The notes under the pieces are model-generated. The model made no database searches. It was not told where the DNA came from and was given only the letters and a program-made list of their open reading frames with translations. Positions 33,402-44,801 of a stretch of DNA of 64,000 nucleotides are shown here, piece by piece. Numbering within the stretch: position 1 is the first letter of the stretch; every line of letters begins with the position of its first letter. Source of the stretch: Synanceia verrucosa (Eukaryota > Chordata > Actinopteri > Perciformes > Synanceiidae); the NCBI GenBank assembly GCA_029721515.1, contig CM056567.1, forward strand, positions 905,507 through 969,506. Reading direction: 5' to 3'. The translations under genes and the position numbers were made by a program.

Positions 33402-34129
33402 ATGTCCAGCAGCTGGTCATGGTCGTAGAAGAGGTTCCCCCTGAGCAGCAGGACTGGAGCTCCAGGGTGGACCAGGAGGACCCAGAGCCCCCCCACATTA
33501 AAGAGGAACAGGAGGAGCTCTGGAGCAGTCAGGAGGGAGAGCAGCTTGAAGGGCTGGAGGAGGCTGATATCACCACTGTCCCTGTGAAGAGTGAAGAAGA
33601 TGAAGAGAAACCTCAGTCCTCACAGCTTCATCAGAGACACACTGAACACATGGAGACACAAGCTGCTGGAGAGGACTGTGGACGACCTGGACCTGATGAC
33701 AAGACTGAAGACTCCCTGGAACCAGACTCTGATGACAGTGATGGTGATTGGAGGCAGAACAGAAAGTCCCAGTCACATTTGAAGTCTGTGCAAAAATACA
33801 AAGTCCCCATCATTGAAGATAGGTGTGTTACATGTGTGACAGACCAGAACTTGAGCATCTGCACTGAGTGCGGGAAAAGATTTAGCAACAAGACGAACCT
33901 GAGGGTTCACATGCTGATTCACACGAGAGAGAAACCCTTTGGTTGCACATCTTGTGGGAGAAGATTTTCTGAGAAGCAGAACTTGATTCGTCACATGGAG
34001 CATCACAAAGACAAAAAACCTTTCAGCTGTTCAGTTTGTCACAGACGTTTCAGATACAGAGGAGCTGTTTGGATTCATAAGAAAACTCATTCTGGAGAGA
34101 AGCTGCCAGAATCAGAATCACTTGATTGA
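33402..34129 (+). CDS. C2H2 zinc-finger protein D, exon 2 (acidic linker and fingers)
   Basis: Terminal coding exon; with exon 1 it gives 300 residues in one frame. The acceptor GTTTCCTTCAG is strong, and the split codon begins DVQQLVMVVEEVPPEQQDWS. The family linker EEQEELWSSQEGEQ and a VPVKSEEDEEKPQSSQLHQ block follow. The three fingers are ICTECGKRFSNKTN...HMLIHTREKP, FGCTSCGRRFSEKQN...HMEHHKDKKP and FSCSVCHRRFRYRG...HKKTHSGEK, all with C2H2 ligands. Linkers 1 and 2 (TREKP, KDKKP) depart from TGEKP. The protein ends soon after finger 3, and a hAT-like element starts 2 bp after the stop. Insertion may therefore have cut a longer array. Expected to be nuclear DNA-binding; target unknown. Confidence 0.9.
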
Positions 34130-34131
34130 TC

Positions 34132-34484
34132 CAGGGGTGGTCAACCTGTGGCTCTGGAGCAGCATGTGGCCCTTCAGCCCATCTGCAATGATTAAAAAAT
34201 ATCTGGAAATATTTTTATTTTAATTGTATTTATTTATTTTGCTTCACAATGACTGTTTATAATAACACATTTTTCAAATATTTTTCACAAAGTATCATTG
34301 TTTTGTGTTTTTTATTCCTGCTCTGTATTGTCATAAATTCAACAAACTGTTCTTTTGTACATGCTGTGTAACTCTATGTGAAACTCTCTAAGCTGTCTTC
34401 TGTATGTGGCTCCTTTTTAAAAATGTTATTTGGTGGAAGAAGAGGAGGAAACAATATGTTTGATGGTGAAAGTTGCAGACCCCT
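34132..34484. mobile_element. Non-autonomous hAT-like DNA transposon
   Basis: It starts CAGGGGTGGTCAACCTGTGG and ends GTTGCAGACCCCT, imperfect terminal inverted repeats of the CAGGGGTCGGCAACC type known in vertebrate hAT elements. The body includes GGCTCTGGAGC and GTGGCCCTTCAGCCC near the left end, typical of that group, and is about 353 bp with no transposase. A clean 8-bp target duplication is not visible, so it is old or the edges are off by a base or two. Confidence 0.7.
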
Positions 34485-35069
34485 AATCTAACGTTAGTCC
34501 TTCTTTATTTGCTGTCAAATTCAAATGTGATACAGCGCCACCTTCAGCTCACAGTGAAACCTTGTCTCAGTTGAAATGGTAAAATCAGTGTGAAGCTCAG
34601 ACACATGGTGTGGTTGGTCGTACCAAGGAAAATTATTCCTCTAATACTGGTGTGTATGTATGTAATGTATGAATATTTCTGAGGGCTCAGGGTTGTTGTT
34701 TGAGTGCTTTTTTTTGTGAATAAGCCGCATAGAATAGAATAGTTTTTTTTATTCACCTGCCACAGCAGCATAGACAAAATACAATAATGGAGAAACAATA
34801 AACGATATAATAGAATTAGTAGTAATAGTAATAGTAACACATATTTTCAATATGTACTAAATAAAAAGGAAGAAAGTGCATTTTTTAATTGTAAGTGAAA
34901 TGTTATTGAAACACAATTGTTAGATAATTAAATGTATTTTTACTTTTTGTAATGTGGGTGTGACTTGTAGAAATAGACATTAAATAAAAAAAAAAAACAA
35001 TGTAAATCTGTGTCAAATGTAGTGCAAATTAGCCTGAAAAAAAGGCAGTGACAGAAATGAGTGTAGTCG
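34485..35069. other. AT-rich sequence, no gene seen
   Basis: It includes several A-runs and T-runs and ATAGAATAGAATAG near 34730. Nothing coding is supported. It may hold the true 3' end of zinc-finger gene D, but no convincing signal was chosen. Confidence 0.4.
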
Positions 35070-35074
35070 TGTTA

Positions 35075-35480
35075 AGATCAGCCAGTGATGCTGAAGATGT
35101 AGAGTCTTATTACTGATGGCAGTGATGATCTGCAGCAGCTCCTTCTAACAGGATGGAGTGTCAGTCTGCAGCTGAAGGAGCTGCTTAAAGCTCCACAGTC
35201 CATCAGAGGTTCAGAGGGGTCCACCATGATGGAGGTGAGCTTAGCTAACGTCCTCCTCTCACCCACCTCCTCTATGGAGTCCAGAGAGCAGTCCAGGACA
35301 GAGCTGATCCAGTATGGAGCTGGTCCAGGACAGAGCTGGTCCTCCCCAGCAGACCACTGCATAAAACACTGCAGACTCCACCACAGTGTCATAGAAAGTC
35401 CTCAGCAGAGTCCTGTAGACTGTGAAGGACCTCAGTCTGCTCAGCAGGTGGAGGGCAGCCCATTGCTCCCTAACAGGATG
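35075..35480 (-). mobile_element. LINE (non-LTR retrotransposon) fragment, 3' part of ORF2
   Basis: Minus-strand translation gives MTLWWSLQCFMQWS, VLDCSLDSIEEVGERRTLAK, LTSIMVDPSEPL and CRSSLPSVIRLYIFS. These match the C-terminal end of a fish LINE reverse-transcriptase ORF, which has the form ...FYDTVV...VVCWG...LDSVEVVGERRMLAKLSSIM...PL...RRSFLPTAVRLYN. Frames are broken upstream of 35392 and no complete catalytic domain is present. It is an inactive relic of L2/RTE-like type; the clade is uncertain. Confidence 0.75.
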
Positions 35481-35769
35481 GGTAAAATGTGAGGTTGACC
35501 TTCATGTATGTATGTACCTGTATATATGAAACATGATCAATAAAGTTTGTTCTTCTCCATTTCTATATCTGTTTATATACAGTCTATTTGTCATATTTTA
35601 TTTTATTTCATGTAATTATTATTTTATTATCGTAGTAGTAAAACCAGTGAATTTGCTGATCCACTCCACTCCACACGGTGGCAGTAATGTGCTGTAAAAC
35701 TCATAAAATAGACAAACAAGAATATTGGCCCAATGAATCATGGGATATCTTGCCATTCCCATGCCTCAG

Positions 35770-36705
35770 CTACAACAAGTTAGCATGTTAGCTTCAGCTA
35801 CAGACAGTAAGCATGCTAGCTTCAGCTACTGACAGTTTGCATGTTATCTTCAGCCCCAGATGGTAAGCATGTTATCTTCAGCTACAACAAGTTAGAATGT
35901 TAGCTTCAGTTACAAACATTTAGCATGCTAACTTCAGCTACTGACAGTTTGCATATTAGCTTCAGCTTCAGACAGTAAGCATCTTAGCTTGAGCCACAGA
36001 CAGTTAAATTGTTAGCCTCAGCTATAGTTAGCATGCTAGCTTCAGCTACTGACAGTAAGCATGTTAGCTTCAGCTACAGACAGTAAGCATGTTAGCTTCA
36101 GCTACGGACAGTAAGCATGTTAGCTTCAGTTACAAACATTTAGCATGTTAACTTCAGCTACAGACAGTAAGCAGTTAGCTTCAGTTACAAACATTTAGCA
36201 TGTCAACTTCAGCTACTGACAGTTTGCATGTTATCTTCAGCCCCAGATGGTAAGCATGTTATCTTCAGCTACAACAAGTTAGAATGTTAGCTTCAGTTAC
36301 AAACATTTAGCATGTTAACTTCAGCTACTGATATTTTGCGTATTAGCTTCAGCTTCAGACAGTAAGCATCTTAGCTTGAGCCACAGACAATTAAATTGTT
36401 AGCCTCAGCTATAGTTAGCATGTTAGCTTGAGCTACAGACAGTAAATATGCTAGCTTGAACAACAGACAGTTAACATGTTAGCTTGAGTCACAGACAGTT
36501 AGCATGTTAGCTTCAGCTACAGACATTAAGTATGTTAGCTTCAGCTATAGACAGAAAGATGTTAGCTTCAACTACAACAAGTTAGAATGTTAGCTTCAGT
36601 TACATTTAGCATGTAAATGTCAGCTACTGACAGTTTGCATATTAGCTTCAGCTTCAGACAGTAAGCGTGTTAGCTTGAGCTACAGACACTCAGCATGTTA
36701 GTTAT
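35770..36705. repeat. Degenerate minisatellite, about 28-bp unit
   Basis: About 33 units resembling CATGTTAGCTTCAGCTACAG plus ACAGTAAG. Divergence is higher than in the upstream arrays, and a block of about 400 bp appears duplicated (35830-36030 compared with 36220-36420). The minisatellite-rich part of the window ends here. Confidence 0.93.
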
Positions 36706-39599
36706 TTTATTTTTCCATGTAAACTTCATTCAGAATAACTGAATTAATTATTGAAATAATTTTTCTCAGGTAAATGTTCATGTTTTTTGTCCAGAGGGAA
36801 AAAAAAGCATAGCTCAGCTGTTTATTTGTTTGTCTACAGGCAGTCCAGCGTTGTTGACGTGTTGCCATAGCAACGGGCCCAGCGCTACCACCCCATCATT
36901 CCTCAGCTGATCGGTAGGTGGTCTGTTTATATATTTATTTAATTTATATATATATATTTATATATATATATAATTCAGTAAACCTTATTCTGAGAGGCTA
37001 AGGTCCTTTATTCATCCTTACAATAAATGATCAGTTATGTTGTTATAAAAACATAAAGATGTTGATCGTTCAACATGATGTTGGTCCTCTGTATGTTAGA
37101 TGTGGTTAGATAATTGTAATTTATGGTGCTGTATTGTTTTCTAAATCCAGGTGAGTGCAGGGTGTGTGAGTATGGATGAATGGAACTTTCACTTGTATTT
37201 CTGCTCTGTGCTGGAGCTCAGCTCAGTGAATCATGAGTTATAAAAGCCCACAGTGGGAGGACTTCCTGCTCTTCAGACTCCTCATCAGGGGGTGAAGCTC
37301 TTTGCTCGTGACGTCCGTCATGTTTGCTTCGCTGTGTGATGTGGAGCAGACGAGACTTTCCTTCATCTCAAGTCTGCTCACTTCCTGTTCAGCTCATCAT
37401 GCTGCATCTCCATAAGAAACAACGTGTGATGTTTGAAGTGATGAAAACACTATTCTGAATATTCCTAAAGTGAATAATAAGATGTTATTTATTCACCAGT
37501 ACTGTGAGTTTTTTTCTTTTTTCTTTACTGGTGTGAAAAAGCTGGAGGAATTAATGAATGAATCAACAACATTTTGATATTTCAGGACCAAAGCTGCACT
37601 GATTAACTGATTGGTTTAATTAATCACTGACTATTTCGATAATTGATAAATTGGTTTGTGTGTTTTTAAGGAAATGTCTGAATTCTCTGTATCTGTACTT
37701 TATATCATTTCTAGAAGCTTGTCCTTGTTCCTGTTCGGCTACGTTTACACACAGCAGGGTATTTTGATGTTTTTCAAAATAACGTTGCGCACACATCATA
37801 GTTTTGAAAATAGTTCCCGTTAACATTAACCCGCATAAATATGCTGTTGAGAGCCATCATAACAACGGCAAGCCAATGAGCGACAGTGTAGGAAGAAGGA
37901 GAAAGCCATGCAGCCAATCAGAAGCCTCATCGGCAACAATGACTCCTAGCCCTAATACGTCTCAGCTGCTGTACATACAGGAAAAGAGGAGCTTAAAAAG
38001 TGCTTGTTGCACCAACAGAAATGCTACTGATACCCAGAATGCCTGACTGCTCATAGACTCCTCTGACGTACAACACTAGAAAGATCGTAGAGTTCCTTAA
38101 ACTCAGTTTTTCTCCGTTTACATTCAAACATGAAACCGGAGTTTTCCTAAATCTCCCCTTTTGCCGGAGTTTTTAGAAAGAATCATATTTAGAGGAGAAA
38201 TGGTTGTTTCTACATTTCTACATTCAAGAGCTCTCCCTCCAACCTGACGAAATGATATCAGAAAATGGACTTTAGTGAAGTTCTTGACTACTTGAACTTG
38301 GGTAAAATTTTGACTGAGAAACTTTTTCTTGTAGTTGAGTAAAAACTGACCAGTAGTGTCAAAGTCAATACTTTGTTGTTGTCAGACAGAGTGTGTTGGT
38401 CAGTGCTGAACGGACTGTGAAGCCCACTCGCTGTAATTCATGATGGTTTTCTGCACATGGTGAGTCACAGGAGGAGGAGGAGGCCTCATCCGGTTCTGAC
38501 TCTGTTAAAGATCAAGTGTTGAAGATTAAACCCTTAATTATCCCATAATGATCAGCTGATTGAACAGAATATCCTGCCTCTGAACGGCTCACTGTGTCAT
38601 TTAATATGAAGCTGGAACAGTGGAAACAGCGCTCCACTAACCTGTGGCCTCCTCTGGGTGGCACTCTGTTTCCATTTTTACACTAAAACCAAGAGTTTCT
38701 TTCCTTCCTGCACCAAAACCTCCACAGTGTCACATTCAGGCATCACAAGTCAACACTAACACGTTAAAAAGTACGAATGCATCCAGAGAATGACGTCTAT
38801 GAAGCTTGACTTTAAGTGTAAAGAAACAAACTGTTCAGATGATTATTCAGGTAGTGATCATATAACCAGCGTATTCTGTTTGGATATGCAGAATTATTCA
38901 GATTAAAGTGTGTGATGTGGTGATGACCTGTGCGTCTCTCTGCGAGCAGAAACAAGCAGTTTGCTTCATAACATGATGAAAGACTTCCACAGGTTTTTAC
39001 ACTGATTTCACTCAGCGAGTGTTTCTGGAAAGAGGCTGAAGGGAGGTCACAGGTTAATGAGAGCACACACTGCTTCCTGTTGATGGGAATATGAGAGGTA
39101 GGAGTGTTCTGCTTCCTCTTATTTTCAGAGTAAAAGTCTTGTATGGATGTTCCTGTGACGCTGACCTCGTGCTCTTTGATCCACTTTATGGTCTTAACTC
39201 CTGATTGATGCTCTGCAGCTATGATCGGCCCCTGATTAATTGGAAGCACAGTTTGAAAATTACCTGCAGCAGTTCATCCTACGTCAATAGCTAAGTATAA
39301 CTAAGTATATTGAAGTGAAAAGAGCCTTCTCTTGGAGCTGCAGGACTGTTTTACGCACTCTGTTAGACACAGTCCCCATGGTAACAGGTTCCCCATCTGT
39401 GGGAGCTCCATAAAGAGATTTCCTGATGGAGAAAAAAAGAAAAGCATGACAAAGTTGAGATGCATCCGTACTGTCCACATGCAGTGAATGCATGAGCTCT
39501 TTGTTCTGCTGTCACCTGGCCGAGTATCGTCATGTTCTCATGACTCACCGGCCAACTTGATGCAGCTGAGGTATTTCCTGTTTTCATCACTTAGCCTTA
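36706..39599. other. Unique sequence, no gene seen
   Basis: About 2.9 kb of AT-rich DNA. Apart from the X-box at 36861 and a (TA)n tract near 36945-36971, nothing is supported. Open stretches at 37804-38046 (plus) and 38812-39249 (minus) lack domains and splice context. Confidence 0.45.
36861..36874. promoter_or_regulatory. RFX X-box palindrome
   Basis: GTTGCCATAGCAAC is an almost perfect inverted repeat and a textbook RFX X-box (GTNRCC-AT-RGYAAC). It sits in a short GC-rich stretch just after a 28-bp array. Such sites mark promoters of cilium genes, but no coding exon is seen nearby. ATCG|GTAGGTGG at 36911 could be a donor for an untranslated exon. Confidence 0.55.
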
Positions 39600-40150
39600 A
39601 GATTTGCCTCTTGTTCACCAGCGTGAACCGAGTTGTCGGACAATAAGGATGACTCAGCTCGTTCTCTGCGCCCACTGGAGGGAAAAACGTCCAAATGAGG
39701 GAAGGTCAATTGGCTGCAGAAATCCCTCCTGCTAATGCTGAAAATGGAAGTGAAGATGGGGAGGTAAATTGGCTGTATGGGGCAGGTCGTTAGCTTGCAT
39801 CAAAGGCATGATGACCCTGAGCCGTGTCACCACAAAGGGGATGTCATCCGGGCAGCGCTGCCTTTTGTTGGTTTATTCCTGGAGAGCTCCTAATAGTCCA
39901 TAGAAAACAGGAATAGCTTACGCATCAGACACTGGGCGTTCACTGTTCACAAAACTTCTTGGCAGAGGCATTGTGATCCAAAATGGTTTCCCACGCGGCT
40001 AAATTATTAGTTACGGCATCTATAAATAGTTCCTTGAATCCAAGCTTTCACGCTAATCACTGGTGGCTCGTTTCAAAGACAGGCATTTAAAGGAAACTGG
40101 GATCCAAACGGAGCCGCTAGCTGCAAATAGTAGCTTCGTACAGTCGTCAA
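39600..40150. other. Candidate conserved non-coding element
   Basis: Dense, non-repetitive sequence of even composition with homeodomain-type cores (CTAATGC, TAAATTATTAG, CTAATCAC) and a CTATAAATAG MEF2-like site near 40019. No open frame of note. The call rests on its appearance only. Confidence 0.3.
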
Positions 40151-40485
40151 TGCTAAAAAAAGAACTACTTACATCACGAAAAGCTAAAACTGGTGCTGTC
40201 TTTAAATTTAGCACGTAGAAAGGAAACAGACTTTATTTTTTGTATAAACTTAAGTGAGGAGAGGTGTGAGGGATTTTATCTGCCAAACCAAACTAAAGGC
40301 TTTCATGTTTAAGTGAAAAAATAACCTCAATAAGGATGTTTTCTTTAGCGTGTAATCACATGACAATAATAATGGTTGTGTTTTCGTTACCGTAGAATCA
40401 GTCATGTGTCATTTATTTCCTGTCATAGTAACTCTTTCACAGGGTTTTCTCTTAATCATTTTAGCTGCACTCTCTCAAATCGATT

Positions 40486-40560
40486 TGAGGTTGCAGAAAC
40501 CAAGATGGCGACAGAAGAAGGCTTCCAAACCGTCCTCTACCGCACGGTGACTACAGTCTT
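40486..40560 (+). repeat. Dispersed repeat family Y, partial copy 2
   Basis: GGTTGCAGAAACCAAGATGG followed by CGACAGAAG and GGCTTCCAAACCG. It shares the core and order of the other family Y copies but diverges afterwards. Confidence 0.55.
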
Positions 40561-40639
40561 TAAGCTCAGAGACATTTCATTGATGCTTCCTTCACCACAT
40601 TTCTTCTCATTCCTGAACTCCAATATTTCAGTTTGAGTC

Positions 40640-40760
40640 GAAATTCTCTGATCTCAGCTTCTTAAAGGTGAATTTTTCCTGGTTTCTTTCCTCTGTGACA
40701 CTAAACTGAATCTCTTTGAGATGTTTGAAACACTGACGCACATTTTTCTGACACTTTATA
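40640..40760. repeat. Short dispersed repeat, also at about 60445-60515
   Basis: CAGCTTCTTAAAGGTGAATTT, TTCCTGGTTTCTTTCCTCTGTGACA and CTGAATCTC recur in the same order at about 60445-60515. It is a known type of fish interspersed sequence; family name not recalled. Confidence 0.5.
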
Positions 40761-42261
40761 AACCAAACAACTGCTCAGTGATCAACAGTGAAAATAATAG
40801 TGACATTTGCAGATCTGCTTGTCTTTGATTTTCATATTTGTTAATATTTATCTTTTTATCATATTTTCTGAGGCTGCACAGAGTTAAACTAACAGTTTTA
40901 TGTGTGTGTTTGATCACCAGGACAGAAACAGTGAAACATCTGACAGCTCAGCCCACCACAACTCAGTAGATTCTCCAACTTTTGTTTCCACCGCCCACGT
41001 TAGAACAAACTCAAACTTAAAGATGACATCTGATTTCCTCAAGATGACTTCTGAAGGCAAACAAAAAGCCAACTAAATGAAATAATACCTTCACGCTGCT
41101 CGTCTCAGTTTAAGTTCTGGAGAGTTCCAGGTCATTTCCAGGGTGACCTTTCCTGATAGTTTTCTGAACAGGACTTTGTTCCTCAGTTCAGTCGACGGAT
41201 AATTTGTCAGAAGTTGTTTCACTTGCGGTGCTTTTTTGGCAAATCGGGGTCTTTGACTGTAATCATGGCCTCCAGCAGGCGCTCATTAGTCCTCAGCAGG
41301 ACGCACACTTCACTTGGACGGACGCTGAGCAGCAACATGATGCTGACAAAATACTGTACAGGAGTGAAAACCAGACCTGAGAATGTGATTCTGGAGCTCT
41401 ACATTCATTGCCTCAATAATAAATCCTTTTATTTTCACATTTCAGCTCAATAAAACATGCATTAACACCTGTCGGATGGGCCTGCAGGTGACCGGTGATT
41501 GAATATGTAAGAGTAGATGTTTTAAAGAAAGGTGTCATGATTGTCTCAGCGACATGTGAGCAGATTTCCGATCCTGAAACCCAGTTCTGAACCACGTTGT
41601 GTAAAATCCCATCCATTCATCTTCTCCTCCTGGTTTGAGTCAGAATAATCTCATGCCAGTGAACGTGTTCACTGTCATCCCACCGAAAAGCAAAAATAAG
41701 ACTGAAGTGACAGAGAGTAAAGCTCCCTTGTCTTCACCCTCCTCCTTTCTACAAGAAACAAAACATGAATGGAGGCGCAGACTTAAAGAAAAAAAAAAAT
41801 CGACCGTATGAATATGTTGAAAAGAGACTGTCTATCATTTTGTTGTCCATCAACATGGAGCATAATGGGAGCGAGTCAAGCAGGAAAACTGCACTTAAGC
41901 AAAAGTGCCGCCCAAAGTGAGTGTAGTATTGAACAAGTTGCCTCTCCAGGATGGGTTTCCATGGCGACGGGATCATCAGAATGCAGGACACGCGTTATCC
42001 AGCTCCACTCCAGCTTGAATGGATGCTCTCTGCAGACTCTCAAACGGAGCCGTTAAGGTCAATCAGCAGGCGTCCATCCCATAAGTTCTACCTGAGAGTT
42101 AACCACACCTGTATGACTGATAGACACGCTCACTACAGCAAGTCATAGTGAGACACGAACCAGAATAATACATATTTACAGATTGTAACAGAAATAAATC
42201 TTAGGTAATATATTGTATTCTGAAAATATTTATGATAATATCATATAATTGAGTACCAGCT
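40761..42261. other. Unique sequence, no gene seen
   Basis: Single-copy DNA. The stretch 41860-42060 is denser and GC-richer and includes TTTCCATGGCGACGG, an X-box-like half match. No supported exon. Confidence 0.4.
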
Positions 42262-42645
42262 GTTTTATAAAACACAAAGTGTCTTGTTCCAGTGTTTTTG
42301 TCCATTTTCAGTCATATTTCTAGACCCACAGAATATTTTGTACTATGTCTCTGAAAACAGTGAATATCTCAAATGAAAGAAGAGACTCTCTATTTCATCA
42401 TGAAAAAAATGTTTGTTTTTACCTTGTTCCATTCTTGTTTTATCAGAGGTAGAGTAGAGGACACTTTCACCAAAATCACCACTTTTTCTCCACATTCTGT
42501 TTGTTTTGCTCTCTAATCTCGATCGTCTCCACTTCCTGTTTTGATCTCTGTGGTGTATACCGTCTCTTTATGCTCTGACTACATCTCCCAGAAGCCCCAG
42601 CATTACTCACAGGCTGTGTGAGAGCGCCCTCTTGTGTCTGCTGCA
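42262..42645 (+). repeat. Dispersed repeat family Z, copy 2 (most complete)
   Basis: About 380 bp running from AAGTGTCTTGTTCCAGTG to GAGAGCGCCCTCTTGTGTCTG. It includes the roughly 50-bp segment missing in copy 1 and ACTACATCTCCCAGAAGC at 42578-42595. It is over 95 percent identical by eye to copies 1 and 3, so the family is young. Confidence 0.92.
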
Positions 42646-42849
42646 CTCAAAGAGTTAAACAGTCCACCAGACTTTGCACTAAGGTGCACTTTATCTGCTC
42701 CTTTTCCACATATTCTCTGCAAAGTTATGGGTGTTTTTTATATTTTGTGTGCTTGCAGACTGACAGGTCTGAGAGTTGTTTGTGTTTAAACCTTTTTTCA
42801 CTTCATCGCTGTTAATTATGTCATAATTTTTTTTTTTCAGCTCAAAATA

Positions 42850-42975
42850 TCCGCGTCTGGTTGCAAAAATCCAAGATGGCGGAGACCAGAATGCTAATCT
42901 GGAGGCTTCAAAACGGTAGCACACAAATGTGGGACGTTACAGTGACTGTGACTTCTTATATTCAGTCCATGAGGA
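42850..42975 (+). repeat. Dispersed repeat family Y, copy 3
   Basis: TGGTTGCAAAAATCCAAGATGGCGGAGACC, continuing with GGCTTCAAAACGG, ACAGTGACTGTGACTTCTTAT and CAGTCCATG. This is among the fullest copies and gives the element's likely length, about 125 bp. Confidence 0.75.
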
Positions 42976-43837
42976 GAAGAAGGTAAAAGTCTGATCGGGA
43001 TGCCGTTCAGAAAGTTAGAAAATCAATATAGATGCTAATGTTTGTAGCTTCTGCTCCACAGAATGTTTTGTTTGCCAGAGTTAGAAGTTATAGTTGTTGT
43101 TTTCTAATTATTATTTGTGTAGTTACTAGTGACGTCCTGGTCAGAATCTGCTCAGACAGCATCTCAGCAGATGTGGGAACATCTGGAAGTGTCTGGTCCA
43201 CAGGATGAGCTGTCGATCCTGCAGCTCTGGACCTTGACCTGCTTCTTTAACCTCCTGGTTGCAGCGCCGGCTCACCGGCTGAACCGGGCGACCACGAGCC
43301 ATCACCAGCTGCCAGCATCGCCGCCGTGTATTCAGCTGCTCTCCCCTCGAGGGCAGCTAACTTCCTGTTGCTGGGTTACACTAATTGCAGCATTAGTATT
43401 CAGCATCAAGCCGCCGCCGGAAGCTGAGGCTCCAGCAGACACTGAGGGCCAGAGCAAGCCGGAGTAATGATAAGAGCACAGAGAGCCTCTGTTCGCTTTC
43501 TCTTTTTGCTCATTTCTCCTGGTGACCTCTCAGATCCTGTTTTCAGGATCGTTTCGACCTCATCTCTGCAGATCCACCTGTTGATCTTCCAATGACTCCT
43601 GCAAGCAGGACGTGTTCAGACTATGTAGACATAGAGCGGTGATCAGTCATCTTTGAATCATTCACACTGACTCATTTATTCATTGTTTACACCTCTATAT
43701 ATTAGTTATTCCTGTACACATCTATTTCTTTACTTCCTTACTTTGCTTTCCTTCTTATTCTGACATATTTTTCCACTTATTCTACTTGTTTCCTGATGGC
43801 ATGCTTTTTATTTTTTTATGTAAGATCACAGATAAGA
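42976..43837. other. Unique sequence with a GC-rich patch
   Basis: The stretch 43129-43467 is open for 112 codons on the plus strand and GC-richer than its surroundings. The translation has no domain that I recognise and there is no paired splice context, so it is not called as a gene. Otherwise nothing is seen. Confidence 0.4.
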
Positions 43838-43960
43838 TAATCCTTTATTAGTCCCACCTGTGGGGAAATTTGCATCGTTTCAGCAGCAAAGTGGATGGAG
43901 CAGCATTACGAGAAGAGCCTATAGAACAACATAAGAGGCTAAGATGTCTTATATACACGA
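43838..43960 (+). mobile_element. Retroelement 3'-end fragment
   Basis: GATAATCCTTTATTAGTCCC followed by ACCTGTGGGGAAATTTGCAT matches the conserved tail shared by many teleost LINE-derived copies (TTTATT...GGGAAATTTGC). No coding part is present. Confidence 0.5.
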
Positions 43961-44192
43961 CATAAGTGGTACAGATTTACACGTCCTTATGGTCATGCTG
44001 CTGCTGTAAACACTGAATTCATCTTTTCTCATAAATCTTAAGTTGTGTAAAGAGGTTTGCAGAGACCCTCTGCTGTCGACTACGCTGTGTTATTGACTGC
44101 TCACCCTCTTCTTTAATTTATTCAGAGAAAAGACATCGCCTCGGCAACAGGGCTATCACAAGCTCAGGGTTCCTCTGTATTTGGTGGGTTTG

Positions 44193-44206
44193 GTTACCGT
44201 GACAAC
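44193..44206. promoter_or_regulatory. RFX X-box-like palindrome
   Basis: GTTACCGTGACAAC fits the paired RFX half-sites with a 2-bp spacer, with one off-consensus base (A for G in the second half). Confidence 0.35.
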
Positions 44207-44787
44207 GTGTGAAGGTTCCAGCACAGAGGAGCTCCCTGCGTCCTGATGCAGCCTCATGTTACAAAGATGAGAGAAACAACAGCATGGTTGTAAATGTGGA
44301 GTTCACTTCCGGTGCTGTGTCCAACCAGCTGTGTGTGCGTGTGTGCGTGTGGTTGATGCTCTTTCAGTGACGCAGACGATCTGCTGCAGCCTGTTTCTGA
44401 TACTGATGGATTCTCCAGAATAAACAAGTTGCATTGTTTTCTTTGTGCATGAACCTCTAAAGTGTCCACAGAGCATCTATTGATCTGCACAGTGGTTACA
44501 CTTCACTCATTTCCTCCTGTAAAGGGTGAAAAGTGAAGAATCGTCCAGTGAAGCTCTGATTTCACTTTCAGGGTCGAGTGCGTCATCACACCTGTGAGGC
44601 TGATTTCTCTGCAGTCACATCCCTGCCTCCTTCATCCTGATGTGACTAAAAGATGCAAACTCCTCTAAGTGGAGAACATACTCTGTAATGAGAGGGAACG
44701 TCTATAAACAAGGACAAGAATCACTTTATGTTAAAAATCTGTCATGTCTGTGTTTCATTCAGAGGAAACACATCCTGCTGCTGGAGC

Positions 44788-44801
44788 GTTGCTATGGTTA
44801 C
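44788..44801 (-). promoter_or_regulatory. RFX X-box
   Basis: On the minus strand this reads GTAACCATAGCAAC, a full match to GTNRCC-AT-RGYAAC. It lies about 600 bp from the X-box-like site at 44193. Confidence 0.45.

Noticed and set aside
43129..43467. 112-codon plus frame in a GC-richer patch
   Set aside because: No domain, no family resemblance and no convincing splice pairing. Kept only as a note.
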